A DNA stretch of 29,449 nt from Hymenochaete sp. R1 (Eukaryota > Basidiomycota > Agaricomycetes > Hymenochaetales > Hymenochaetaceae), in the NCBI GenBank assembly GCA_019400425.1, contig JAFREE010000227.1:1-29449 (forward strand), given 5' to 3'. Position numbers and translations under genes: made by a program. Positions 9,511 through 21,275 of the stretch are shown here, one piece after another. Every line of letters starts with the position of its first letter. Within the stretch, counting starts at the first letter, position 1. The notes beneath the pieces are model-generated. The model was not told where the DNA came from and made no database searches. It saw only the letters and a program-made list of their open reading frames with translations.

Positions 9511-10416
9511 CGTCAGTCTACGGTCCTCGTGTATTGCAGTCTTGGACATCGTGTATCACTACGATCACCTCCTTTATCCTCCAAAGTATTTTTTTCGTCC
9601 TCGAGTGTCCTCTTTCTGCTTGGGTTTATTATATCATTCGTGTTCGTGTATGTATTTCTCACTCCGGTCCAATATCCTCGTCCAGTGATCTCTTTGTTCG
9701 CTTTCGTCACCTACGTAGTTTTCATAATCCGCTCAAGCCACTTGGCTTATGCCCGATAGCCACGATCTTTCTACCCGTTTCCATCCAGTTGAAAGGCTCG
9801 TGCCTTGTTTCCCCCCTCTACCTTTCGGTTTCAACTTTTCCCTCGATTATTCGCTCTCCCAAATTCTTGCCTTCCCTTGCTTTCCATCTGTGACATCCTG
9901 TCTCGGTCTCCATCTTTTAATTCGGTCCTTTATTTTCCTTTTCTCTCTAGATACGCCAGTTTCTAGGCGTGTGATCGCCAAAAAAAAGGTACTACCTCTA
10001 AATTTACATCTTACGCACCTTCGCTTCCCTTTTCTCAGAAGAAAACATCGATCTTGTAAAGTATGCTAGAGTCGTATAATCTCGCAATGCTATTTCTGTC
10101 TCAATTCTTGACTGTAACGTCTGCTATCACAGTAGCATGGACACTGAAGCCCGCTGAAATAGATTCGAGATGACATAGATACGGATTCAGCTTTATATAG
10201 GACCATAGAGCGTGCAAAGCGAACAGCCCGAAGCACAAAGCTGCCCTCGAGTTCTCAGGATGGATTGACGGTCACTGGCTGATAGTATCATATCTCTCTG
10301 CAGATCTGAGAAGGCGTGATGATTTAAGCTATATCATTAACACAAATAACTACTTGTCAGGTCAGACTCGTGCATGTCACCAAAAGAGAGAACATTACTC
10401 ACATAGTATATATTTT
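9511..10416. other. Convergent intergenic region, pyrimidine-rich
   Basis: This stretch lies between the ends of the NT-C2 gene and the bL28m gene. The first 500 nt are strongly T/C-rich on the plus strand, typical of a 3' UTR, and contain only incidental ORFs. No gene is seen. Confidence 0.45.
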
Positions 10417-10932
10417 CTATAACGAAATTGAAGTAGATACCTCTGTGCTGGCTGAAGTGGGCGGAACAGGAGACGACTCAGCCTCGGGTTTTATTCGACG
10501 TTTTGGGTTCCTAGCTTCCTTCAAAACCTCGTCCTGTTTCTTCCGCAGCATCATTCGAATACGCAAGCCCTCAGGTCCAAGAACCTCATGCCTTGTGTTA
10601 AGGATATACGGATCCAGTCCTCCAACCTGCGCACCCACAAGGTTCACGTATCAGCCCCGAAGGCGAATTATTATGTCACTGAAGCGAGTTCTTCGCACCT
10701 TCTTGATTGTCCTTAACGCCCTCGTCGTCAACTTGATGTTCAACTCTTTCCCTAGCAAAACCGAGAAAAGCCCTTTGTTTTGAATGTTGGGTAACCATGT
10801 TCGCCGCGTCTTGTGCTTCGAGAAGGGGACGTTGTTTCCGAATTGAATCATTTTCCCATGGAAGAGGCCCGTTTGGGAGCGCTTGAATGGGGCGCTGACC
10901 AGCTGCGAGAGGCGGGGGAGTGATGGGTGCAT
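10417..10932 (-). CDS. Mitochondrial large-subunit ribosomal protein bL28m
   Basis: The two exons, 10699-10932 then 10417-10626, encode 147 aa joined by a 72-nt GT-AG intron in phase 0. The bL28 core is clear: FKRSQTGLFHGKMIQFGNNV, KHKTRRTWLPNIQNKGLFS, LNIKLTTRALRTIKK, then GGLDPYILNTRHEVLGPEG. The last of these is typical of the mitochondrial form (yeast Mrpl24, human MRPL28) rather than the bacterial one. The first ATG gives a short basic leader of about 15 residues that can serve as a targeting sequence. The C-terminal 45 residues are charged, then Ser/Thr rich, and look disordered. The product belongs to the mitoribosomal large subunit. Confidence 0.93.
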
Positions 10933-12580
10933 GATACGCCGTCACTGCTGGTGAACTTCTGAAGGAACGAGGCTTGAGACGGTGGACAACGTAACGCGTC
11001 GAGTATTTATTATGTAAGCACTTTGTTTCTCACGACCTTCAAACCCGTTAAGAGGTGAAAATTGCCAAATGTCCCCTTTCTTCCCTTAACCCACGACGGA
11101 TCCAAAGCCGCGATACTCGCCACCAATGGAGTTGTCGTCTTTTCACTAAGACCGACCTCCTTCTTCGCGAGTGGGCTAAGGTCTGAGTATTCCAGTCCCC
11201 CTCGATAGACCTTAGATGGGTCCGCGGGTAAGCTGACGAGAGGCGTACCAGAAAATCGCTGCCCCGGCCGTCACAGAAACACTGAAAAGTGCGAGCTGAC
11301 GGCCTTTACATCTCCGAAAAATGACTGACCTGTGCTACACGGGTTGGGATAGGGACAAGGTGTGACTCGTGTGGGCGCTTTGAAGACGTCTTGGGGACTG
11401 GGCGCGCGGCGGACTCACTCTGCGGAGCCTTCGAATCTCGACGTGCTTGATCCTCTACCACGTCATCCACATGCCTCTCCTCATTATTCCAAGGGGTGGA
11501 GGAGGATGGGCTGCAGTATAACTGCGTCGGACCGAGCACGATTTCGTGGCCAGGTCGTCCACGGATTGAAACGGGTAGAGGGATGATGGTCGTCAACGAG
11601 GGCTTCGTAGGGTCTCCGTGCGTCCTTTAGTGCACTTCGCGGCTCACGATTAAACCCATATGCATTTTCTGCTATGGGGCGTGAAACTCGATTCAGACTA
11701 CTCTGGGTGCGTCGTGGCCATGCTTTTGCATGTACCTGCCAATTTTTTGTCTCTTTCAAGCTCGCTGTGAGCTTTTTTATGTATTTCCAGGTCGTTGGTC
11801 TATGCCGTCAATTGATTTCATGTTTTGCTTTTCCTCATCGTCTTTGCGAAAGTAGTTAACAAATGCTAAACATAGTGTCTGAGAGACGTCCAAGCATTCC
11901 CTCTTACAAGTGCCTTTTCAGTGAAGGAACAACGACTACGTACTCCGAAGCAAGAATATAGAAGTCTCCGGCGAGAGGTGAGAGTGGTATCCAGCCTGCG
12001 GCTTTGAGTTATCTTTGCAGAACCCGACCTTAGCGGCTCTTGCGGTTTGGAATAGCAGAGCCTCCGAACGGCCTGCATCCGATTCCTTTCAGAACAAGAA
12101 TACTTGTGGAAACACTTCTATGTACGAGGCACCCTTCCCTCGGACATGCAAAGCCGCCAGAATTTGACTTTCACCATTCACCTTCTAACTACGGAGCGCC
12201 ACTAAGTAGAATTTAGTAACCAAGTAAGTAACCAAAAGCATTCATTTAGCTTTCCCTCAATTCATTTCCGGTTTCCTAGTTCTTGGGTGCTCCCTCTTAA
12301 GTCAAGTTTTTTACGTTTCACTACCACGTATTCTTTTCCTACATCCGTCCCTCCGACGCAAACACCCGAGCCTGACCTGAGGCCGGGTATGGTTGGATTT
12401 GTCTCTTTTCCATGCAAAAAAGGCTGGGTCAGGAGCCTCGCCCCTGCTGGCCGGCAGCCACCGACCCAATTCATCTCACTTATTCAACGAAAAGAAAATT
12501 GACTTAACGTTAAGCATCATCCTGGGCATGGTAAGTGAGCTCCCTTTCGCGCGATCACATCATGCATCTGGTAAAAATGC
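10933..12580. other. Gene-poor region, part 1
   Basis: No gene could be supported. Minus-strand frames at about 11306-11640 and 11484-11759 overlap in different registers and lack ATG starts. One (11306-11640) is protein-like and ends at a possible GTCAGT donor, so a decayed or intron-split gene is possible. I found no complete model, no repeat family and no tRNA. Confidence 0.35.
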
Positions 12581-12955
12581 TTACGATACTTTGTACATGC
12601 TGGGTACCACGTAAAGTTCCGACGCTGGGGACCAACTCATACCAGTACCAGTACTGCGTACTGTACGACTGGAGGTAATATTCGTCGCCCTCGGCACCGT
12701 ATGGACAAACATTGAACCAATAGCGAAATATGCGTACTCATCGCCTTCTAATGTCTCAAGTCTTCTTTCTTTCTTCTTTCCGAATCCTGCGCCTCCGTCC
12801 TTCCGACGCGACTCGACTTTCCGCACGCCTCGCGCCCATGTGCATATCCACGCAAAAATGTAAATCGGTAAATCCTTCATCATGAATTGATTCCATGATA
12901 GTGCAGTGCTCACCACTTTCGGTGCGAAGGCGGGGCTGGGGAGGCGCAGGGCCAT
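12581..12955 (-). CDS. Hypothetical ORF (124 aa), weak
   Basis: An ATG at 12955 in good context opens a frame to a stop at 12581. The translation starts MALRLPSPAFAPKVV and has a middle hydrophobic stretch (DLPIYIFAWICTW) followed by a basic segment (RRKDGGAGFGKKKERR). A GTGAGC donor-like site follows residue 14, so the true product may be spliced differently. No family is recognised. It sits alone in a gene-poor stretch. It may be a small real gene or chance. Confidence 0.22.
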   Translation of the reverse strand: MALRLPSPAFAPKVVSTALSWNQFMMKDLPIYIFAWICTWARGVRKVESRRKDGGAGFGKKKERRLETLEGDEYAYFAIGSMFVHTVPRATNITSSRTVRSTGTGMSWSPASELYVVPSMYKVS

Positions 12956-15322
12956 CGTATATGCGTATGATGCCCTGATGCGTTTTGAAAGTTTGAAGAT
13001 CAATCTTAGGAACTCTGGGCGGTGGCTCCCTTGGTCAAAAAAGCCGTGCGACTACGCTTTCCAGAGGCATCATGATGCTAGGATGGGACTTGTTGTGAGA
13101 CGTCATATCTCATTCCGTGTAATTCACTCCTCATCTTGTATTGTTGAATGATTTGTCAGCTTTGTTGCCCTTGGCAGGTGTCTTTGATCCTTTGTCCCAT
13201 TTTGTCTTCATGACTGGAAGATGAGGACGGATTTAATCCATCGACGGTGTTCAAAGAAAGTGCTATGATCTCACACTAGGTTCTTCCTGAACCCATCCGA
13301 CGTATCACAATCGTGCACTACTATCACAAATCGGCAATGACATCCCAGACAAAGCATCGAAGGGTTTGCCAATCCAATAACGATAGAAGACAAGGGGCTT
13401 CAAACCAAGTCAGTCGTCCAGTCTTCAAGCTGTGTTCCGTGCATCTAATCCAGTACAACCCAGTTACTCGTCTCGTCTCGACTCACCTCGACCCGCCGAA
13501 GGCCTCCGAAGAAGTCCCTGGAGTCGAGTCAAAAAGTACGGTTCTCCCTCGGCTCCCGGCTCTCCCCAAAAGCTTCAAGGGCTCAACAACGACGCCAAAA
13601 GGAAGTCGGGGTTGTTCATTTTTCGAATTTGATTTACGACGCACGAACGGCCCGTGGGCGTGCGGTACGATTTGAATGGTTTGAACTTTGTCTGAAGGCC
13701 ACCAGATCAAATCAAAGCCGAAGCCCCAAGGCTGGCTTTTGAATGGTGCGGGCGTCGGATGCGGGTCCAGAGCTCACGCTCACGATTAACGGCACCTCCG
13801 AACAGTCTCTAGGATAGGGTCGATGGGATTCGACGGGGTATTAGTGTGGCATTTAAGACTGAATATGGTTCGTTGGGGTCGTCCGTGGTGGGGAAGCTTC
13901 TCTTATTGAACGCGATATTGGGTGAGAAAAAGTAAGGTAAGAGACTCATTGACGGAGAAAGGCGTCGAGCCAACTTCGGACATTGATATGATAGTAGTAA
14001 GTATCTAATGCAGGGACATATCCATTGGATCGTACTGGATCCGGGAGCGGTTTCCCGTAGGGTTCTAGATGGGCGACAGAAACAGCACCCACGGTGAGTC
14101 CGAAGCGCATATCATATTTCTGCGCCTTCTCTCGTCCCTTTTGTTATACTGACCTCGTCATCGCTAGTACATGCACGGAAAAGGTGGACCTTCATACTCG
14201 ATTGGCCTGGTTACGCGCGACGATGTGGTGCATATTCAAGCTTAAGCATGGAAGGTCCGAAGTACTAGTGCGAGGACGAGTCTCTGACACAGGAGTGGAA
14301 TCGGACACGGTCGTAGATCAGAAAGAAGGCTTCGCTTCGAAAGGAGTGCCAAAAGTCTCAGATGAATTAGTATATTTTCGCGCGCGGGCTCATGCTCTAG
14401 AAAAGCTGTGAGTGAATGAGGCCTTTCTCTGAGTATCTTTACTGGTGCGATCCAAACAAGGTCGGAACTATTGACTCTGTTGAATATACGGCGTGTCAAG
14501 GAATGATCTTGTGTAGATGTGCGCGGCTTGTGGGAGAGCTCAAGAGGGGTCGATTCTGGTAAGAGAGGGGTTTCCAGATGATAAGATGAAGGGGGCGGCA
14601 ACAGAGGATATTGAGACTCTGGGAGTTCTGGAGCGGGGAAGGCCGACCGGGCGGACGGGTGCGGGGGGCTGCGGGGGTGTGTATACAGATCAAGCGCTCA
14701 TTCGGGGAAAGTAATGAATGTCAAGTCTATGTCTAAGATTTCGCGTGGGTGCAGCGATGGCGCAGATTAGATATGCGTTTGTGCGTGGCTTGCTGTCTGT
14801 TGTGAGTGGTGCAAGGTGCGTGCTGGGGTAGGCTGGCTGGATATATGCACCGTTGCGAACGTCCGACGATAAGAACGCTGACGAATCTGAAGAAGACGAA
14901 GCCCAAGCTGAGAGCAGAGCAGAGCTTATAATTGGAATAAATCGTGCCTGAGGCAAAAGTACGAATAAGGAAGTAGACGATGGACGGAAAGGGAGATGCA
15001 ATCTCAAAAGAGGCAGGTAAACCTTATTTCCCCGCAGAGATTATGTCATTAAGTAAAAAAAGAATTATTTATTTGTACGTATTTGGCAGGGCATTATATT
15101 CCCCGCATTTTCGACGGTAAGGACCACCATCGCCATTGGGGGGTCCTCCTTTCGATCCTAGGCCTCTCTTCTCCTTCAACTATCATCATCTCCCTTCGCA
15201 AATAAAACCCCTCGTCGTCGTCGCTCTTCTCGCCGTTGTCTCCCTCGTATTTTGGTCGCTATTGCCGTCGTAGCCATCGTTGTCGTTGGCTGCTGCTCGT
15301 CGTCGGATCTAACCGCATCGTC
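12956..15322. other. Gene-poor region, part 2, and bHLH promoter/leader
   Basis: No gene is supported between 12956 and about 15100. ORFs near 13313-13710, 14094-14411, 14242-14601 and 14690-15007 have incoherent composition, and the minus-strand one ending at 15007 lacks an ATG. The last 200 nt before 15323 are rich in T/C with repeated CGTCGT and no ATG, as expected for a 5' leader of the downstream transcription factor gene. Confidence 0.4.
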
Positions 15323-18047
15323 ATGTCCTCTTACTACTCGTCCTTCTCAAACATCGCTCAGCCAAAGATGCGCCAAGAGGGCTTTCATCTACCGTCTCCT
15401 TCCCCAAGCTCAGGCAATCCGCCATCTCCTCCTCCTGGGCCATTCGATCTCTTTCTTTCCCATTCAGCGAATCACCAGTCCCAGTCGGCAACGCCCAACG
15501 CGAACCAGAACAGCAACGGGGTCAATACGGCCCAATCATCAAACTCCGGTTATCCCTCCATGGGCCTCCCTGAAGCCTTCTCCCGCTCCAGCGCTGTAGA
15601 CCTCACAGACGAACTCGCAATGTCCCTCGTCAACATCAACGCGCCCCCTCCGACGTCTAACGAGCGCTCGACTCACACGCCTCCCTCGTTTGAGAATAAC
15701 AACCACAATAGTGCAATGAATTCTGGTCGCGGCCCGTTGCAACCGAATGCAGGCACGACAGACTCCAATACGCATATGCACAACATTTTTGACATTTCTG
15801 CTCCGCCTTCGTCGCATTTCTCGTCCCTTGGGAACGCCGCGGGCGGACACGCCTTCTCGCTCCCGCATACCTCGGCTCGGTCGGATGTCCCACCCCTTTC
15901 ACAACCTGCATCAGTCGCGACGTCCCACATGTTCGACCACCATCACGACCAACACAATCAACAGCATACACACAATATGCATTCGGGGCTTCATACCTTT
16001 GGAGGAGGCGGAGGCGGAAGCAGCGGTGGAGGAAATGGCGGAAGCAATCACCAGGGTCGAGATTCGTTCCCTACGCACTTTAACAGCACGATCCCGCCCC
16101 TGTCGTTCGGCCATGACTCGCACGTCACAGATATGAACGACTCCTTTGCACCATTCACACCGACATCGACGTCAAGCATGCCTGCGCGGGACAGTGCGAG
16201 TCCACACCCGGGCGATTCTTTAACTCGTAGTGAAAGCAGAAGCCGCTCGCGAGCACGCGCAGGGTCAACATCGACAACAGCTTCGCAGCCGCCGGGCAGC
16301 GCCGGTGGTCCCATGCGAACCACGAAAAGCACGAGCCGTCGCCGAGACTCGTTCACGCTCCCTCCTCACCTCTCTCATTCCCACTCTCATCATCACGGGC
16401 ATTCTCACTCTCTGGGGAACCATCTGCATTCCCTCCCTTCTCCGCCTTTGGGCTCAAGCAACCCCGGTTCCGGGCACGCCGGGCGGCCCTCTGCGATTAT
16501 GATTCCTGATCAAATACATGGTGGAGGTGCTATGAGTCCGCTTGGAAATATGGGCGCGCTCGGGGGCGCCTTAAGCCCGCTGGGAGTGGGCCAGGCAAGT
16601 GGATGGTTCGGAGTGAATGGATCCAACGGACATGGTCCCGCCGGAGTAGGCGCAAACGGCATTCATGGACAGGGCCATAACGGTCATGACTTTGGGTTAC
16701 CGACACCCGAAAGTGTGGGGCGCGGACATTCGGGGTTCAATCATTTTGGCACCAGGTGAGTTCTTTTTTTTCGGTAAATTCTGATTCAATATTAATATTA
16801 ATGTTTTGCTTCGCATATACGCAGTGTGGGCAGCATTAGCAGCTTGGGGATGGGCATCTCACCCAAGGATACTGTAACAAAAGAGTTCCGTCCGGACCCT
16901 CCGTTGGACCCTGCGGCGAAGCAGTAAGGATATATTATTTGTCCTTGGAGTTTACCCGAAAAACTGATTTATCAAAACGAAGAGCCGCATTGGTCAGCGA
17001 GAAGCGCCGAAGGAGGCGTGAGTCGCACAACGCCGTCGAGAGGAGGCGCAGGGATAATATTAATGAAAGGATCACCGAGCTAGCCACTTTGATACCCGAA
17101 GTAATGCTCAACCCGACAACAGGTTAGCTACCCACATATTATATTTTTCAAAAGTAATGGATTGATTTTTTTCCGTCCGTCGCAAAGAAGATAAGGACAA
17201 AGACAAAGATAAGGACAGTGATGATCCCAGCGGCAAGCAGGATGGCTCGGACACCAAGTCAGCGTCCAAATCAGAAAAGGCGGAAAACAATGGTGGTGTG
17301 AAAGCCAACAAGGGAATGATCCTGCGCAAGAGTGTCGAATATATTCGGTACCTCCAACAACTCATTAACGCACAAGCTGTGCGAAACAGAGTACTGGAGC
17401 GCAAACTCAATGATGCTGGTATATCTCCTACGGCCGATTCGAGCGACTGTGCACTTGTAGACGGAGAATCGCTCAGCGAGATGGAGATTGGTTTGGGGAT
17501 GGGTATCCCATTGGGCGGGTTCAATCTTAGCGGCCTGCACCCATTCACGGTTGGAGATGACACTCTTGAAGCGATGCCGATTGACGAGGATATGGACATG
17601 GACATGGAACTCGAGCATGGTGCGCTTCAAGCTGGTGGATCCGCAAAAGAACCCGGGAACGCGAATCTTAATGGTTCGGCGCACGTAAATGGGATGGAAG
17701 GAAGCCCACGCGAAGGACACGGCGAAGGCGAATCCCACGATGGTTCAGGAGGTTCAGATGGCTCCTCACCTCACGCCCCATCGAACAGCTTCTCATCCCA
17801 ACGAGACCGGTCTGTTGACGCTGTGACGAGTGCGTCGGATGAATGGGATTGCGGTGGGCCCGGTGCAGTTTTGTTTGGAGGAGAGAAGGAAAGAGGGAGG
17901 AAGGGGAGACCTGGGCCCGGAGGGGGTGGGATTGAGATGATGGAGGGGGAAGATGTGGGCGTGCCGGTGGGCGTGGGCGCGAGAGTGGGAAGGCGGAGGA
18001 GCAAGCTCGTGAGTGTGAAGGAAGAGGGGACGGGCGTTGAGGTATGA
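15323..18047 (+). CDS. bHLH transcription factor, class B (CACGTG-binding type), 843 aa
   Basis: The four exons are 15323-16755, 16825-16923, 16983-17122 and 17188-18047. The basic region KRRRRRESHNAVERRRRDN (about residues 518-536) has the His-Glu-Arg pattern (H5-E9-R13) of proteins that bind CACGTG. Helix 1 is INERITELATLIPEV and helix 2 is MILRKSVEYIRYLQQLINAQ (about 601-620). The two helices are separated by an unusually long, charged loop of about 45 residues (DKDKDKDKDSDD and onward) that begins at an intron. The first 500 residues are low-complexity, with Ser/Pro, Gly-rich, and His-rich stretches such as HSHSHHHGHSHS, consistent with an activation region. The C-terminus is acidic, then Gly-rich, and ends in basic residues. 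It is related to the USF/MITF/Rtg3 group. The start is the first ATG after a leader with none. Confidence 0.9.
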
Positions 18048-19130
18048 GAACGCTGGGCGCGTCATGCCCTGTGTCTATGCACTTCGAAGCATTCTATCGT
18101 CGACCTCGGAGGCCTTGTTTTTCGTTTATGCTGGCCGTTTCTCCCCCTTCATTCTTTGCCTTCATGATATGAGGTGTTGTATCTCCTACTTTCCATGTTT
18201 TTTTTCTTCGCGGCATCGATTTATTTCTCATCTTCCGCTTTGCTCGTCTCCTTTCGTCGGATGTGATTTCTCCCGCGTCAATTCCTTCGATTTTCTTTGT
18301 ACAATCCATCCTGCTCATGACTCTTCGTAACTGTCCCTCTTGCGATTCTTCGTTTTGTCCTACCAATCCTTGCCTTTCATGACTTTTCATTCGATTTCTT
18401 TCAAATCGGCTGGGGACGTTCACAAAAATGTGCCATAAATCCGCCAACTGTCCCCTCACCTTTTCCCTTTCACGTTTAGTTATTAACTCGTGAGACCTCC
18501 CACACTTTCCCTCCCCCATTCACTAAGCAAGGAAAATCAAGGCGCAGTCTTAATGAAATCAGAAGCTGTTCAATCTCTCTCTCTGTACTTGTGTACTAGT
18601 ATCTCCCTTTGTACCAAAACTTGAATTCTTATTTCCCTTTTCTTCCTACTTCTCTTATCTTGTCTTATGTGTCTCACGATGAGATTATGATTCATGCGTA
18701 CGCTTTACTTGCATACTTCTTTCTTAGTCTTGATGAATGTATACGTGATGTCTACATGGCAGGCCCATCGACTTCGGGTTCACCACGTATCAACCCGCTA
18801 ACATCTGGTCCTAAGCTTATCAACGTGGGCAAAAAAAGAGGGGAAGAAGACGACTGGAGATGACAGAAGTAAATGAACGCACTAACTCTACAGCTAGTGC
18901 GTTTTATTTTTGTAACCTCCTTCTGGGTTCGGATGCGAGTCGCTGTACTGCCCCAGTGCCGTCAGCCGCTTTTTCTTTTCTTGAAATGCTACCTACTGCA
19001 GTAGCTTGCTTGATGACGCGCTTCCACAAGTATAGGATGAGTATTTTTGGGAGCGGACGCGAGGGGTAGAAGGGTGGAAGGGGAAGAGAGAAGTTCGAGG
19101 TGGAGCGCCAGGGCGAAGCGTAGAAGAGAA
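18048..19130. other. 3' region of the bHLH gene, gene-poor
   Basis: The first 600 nt are strongly T/C-rich, as expected for a long fungal 3' UTR. After that come short ORFs with no motif. No gene is supported. Confidence 0.45.
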
Positions 19131-19157
19131 GGGGAAGGGGAAGGGGACGGGGACGGG
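19131..19157 (+). other. G-quadruplex-forming motif
   Basis: Four GGGG runs (19131-19134, 19137-19140, 19143-19146 and 19149-19152) are each separated by two bases and followed by GGG at 19155-19157. This is a strong intramolecular G-quadruplex motif on the plus strand. It lies in noncoding sequence about 1.1 kb past the bHLH stop. The opposite frame reads as a Pro-Ser repeat, which is a by-product. Confidence 0.75.
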
Positions 19158-20440
19158 TATGGTCGGGTCAAGCATAATCAGGATGGCTGGGAGGTATCGC
19201 CCTGAGAGAGGCAAGAGTAATGTAGGAATGTATTAGTTGGAAAGTCTAGTAGTGTGTAACCCACTGAGCGCCTAGCATTGACGGGCAATGAGTTGCTCCG
19301 ACTCTGATTCCGAGTACAAGTCCCCCTCGGTCATTCGTTGGGGCAGCAGAGGCTTGACCTGGGAAGCCCTCGCAGAACCCGGATCTTGCAAAATCTACTT
19401 TTAGATAAGATTTCCGTATTTTTAAAGCATCGAATCAAGGATCAGTAGTACGTATAGTGTCGGTGGCAAAGAACTGGCCTCTATAGGAAGAGAACTCGAC
19501 ATCTAATCCTGTCAGCTCTTTCGAATGCGATGTCATAGATACTTCAGTAGATCCGGAGCGGTAGAATTGTGGCGAGCACCGGCGAAAGGGAAAGTTGTTA
19601 CACGCGTACAATGACGAAAACGATGACGATGTCTTTCTACCCGTCCAGCTTCCGTTTGTAGTGCTTGCGGTCGTTGTCCGCCTCGAGTGCGAACGGACAC
19701 GGACAAGGCGGGTCTAACCTGTCTAACCCGAATCTGAGATCCTTCAGAGACCGGGCAGACGTTCCGGCACAGCTGTCGCAGCGCAATGCATTGCTTAAGA
19801 AAACGATACGGAAAAATAAATCAAAGCATCTTTGTGGGGATGGGATATGAGGTTTCACGTTTCCATTCTTGTGCTCGGGTTCGCGCCAATGGAGGCTATG
19901 CACATTCTAAATGGGTCTTCGGTGAACTCAAGCAAAGCCCTTTCCGGCGTTCCTTCCTTGAAACGAACCGAATGCTCTGTTCAGAAGAAATGAACAGGAG
20001 AGGAGCGGGATCCGGATCTCGGCTACCATTAAGATGGAATGAGACCTGAGATTGGATCGGAGTAATAGTATGGGGGATCTGGTAATTGCGGGGAATGTAG
20101 ATGGAAAAGGGAAAATGGATGGGGTAAGTGCAAGTCAAGAGCAATTTCTGTCTCTGGACTCTGGCTATCGTCCGATGTGTTGTGATTGCGATATCGGTGC
20201 AGCGTGGATGCTGGTAGGCAATAGCAATGTGAAGTTGAATTTGAAAGATAGGAACTCAAGTATGGGATTGTCGGCGATTGGGGACTTTGCGAGGCTATTT
20301 GGTGGGTTCGGCCTGCAGTGACCTTCGTATAAGCGATTAACAGACTCATCGTAGCGTCCCATGGGAACAAAACACATACCAGACACGAACGCATCGTTGT
20401 TCAAAACCATGCATACCGGCTTTCAGTTTTCCAGAATGAA
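19158..20440. other. Gene-poor region with minor ORFs
   Basis: A minus-strand frame at 19637-19903 lacks an ATG and could be a terminal exon, but no partner was found. Frames at 20029-20410 overlap each other and have no motif. Nothing here is supported as a gene. Confidence 0.35.
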
Positions 20441-21180
20441 TCAATTCCCGGTCGGATTCGCCGTTATTGAGCTTCGAGTTCCGAATTTGACGGATTCCAA
20501 GGCGGTGCGAAGTCCACAAAAAGGCAGAATGTGCACAAACACCCATAGATGATAGAGTACTGATGATACGTGATATTTGGTCCAATAATAACGTTGCTCC
20601 TTTAAGTTGAGTTGGGAAAGAACATGCGCGAACTCGACGGGTGCGCAGGGTTCAACCTTCAGAAGTCCCGATAAATCGAAAACATCGAAGACTCCAACGT
20701 GTGCAGCGACATGGCCGACGGCGAGAACGTCGAATTCTGGTAAAACTTTCCAATTAGTCCTAATCACCACCCTCAACCTTCATGTCGAGGTTCGAACAAT
20801 CGTGCCCATCCCGAGCATCCTTCCAAGCGCTTCCAGACTTTCAAACATATGTTTCAAGTCTCGTGCTGTTCGGTGTCCTGGTTCGAGGGTCAAAGCCCAA
20901 GAGAACGCATCTCGGAGTCGGAATACGTCTATAGAAGCTTGGAGACCATCCCAGTCCCACGATTATTAAACCCAAACAAACCCTCTTCATCATAGATATC
21001 GAAACCCGCCAGGAGTCGTACGCCCCGGTCGCTTAACATCCGACCAAGTCCGAATCGAAGCGTCCAGTACCAGTTTAGGTAGCTATCTGCGAACAATCTC
21101 GTTTCATCAATGGGCCACTTTACCCATGAACACGCCGAACGATAAGAGACACGGCTATGCGGAAGAACTGAGTGCTGCCA
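20441..21180 (-). pseudogene. Broken coding-like region (unassigned)
   Basis: Reading the minus strand from 21180, a protein-like frame (VKWPIDETRLFADSYLNWYW, then GFDIYDEEGLFGFN) is open to about 20962. It continues only after a one-base shift as GLQASIDVFRLRDAFSWAL. A single in-frame TGA at 20780-20782 then separates this from FDVLAVGHVAAHVGVFDVFD and EFAHVLSQLNLKEQ in the same register. No intron of normal size that fixes both breaks was found; the sequence between the two frames would allow only a 32-nt intron. It may be a decayed gene, the distal part of the locus starting near 22.3 kb, or a gene with splice sites I missed. No family is recognised. Confidence 0.35.
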
Positions 21181-21275
21181 GTGCGCTAAACCGGACGATA
21201 TGAAAGTTCATGGTTATAACTTTGGATGCTTGTCTGCCAAAATGGAGGTCTGGATATGCACCGGAACCGCATACT

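Noticed and set aside
9504..10069. Plus-strand hydrophobic ORFs after the NT-C2 gene
   Set aside because: T/C-rich 3' UTR sequence reads as Phe, Leu and Ser; there are no splice partners or family match.
11484..11759. Minus-strand 91-codon ORF
   Set aside because: There is no ATG in the frame, and it overlaps another protein-like frame; no complete model could be built.
12649..12663. Short palindrome CAGTAC-TGC-GTACTG
   Set aside because: It is a six-base arm with a three-base loop, expected by chance at this scale.
14242..15007. Minus-strand ORFs upstream of the bHLH gene
   Set aside because: The composition is incoherent and the 14690-15007 frame starts at TTG; they are likely promoter sequence.
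15539..16356. Minus-strand Arg-rich ORFs inside bHLH exon 1
   Set aside because: They are antisense by-products of the GC-rich Ser/His/Gly codons of the real gene.
18989..19214. Minus-strand ORF with Pro-Ser repeats
   Set aside because: It is a by-product of the GGGGAA/GGGGAC runs of the G-quadruplex motif.
20875..20905. B-box-like sequence (GGTTCGAGGGTC) suggesting a tRNA
   Set aside because: It lacks the NTCC end of a B box, and no A box or cloverleaf arms were found around it.
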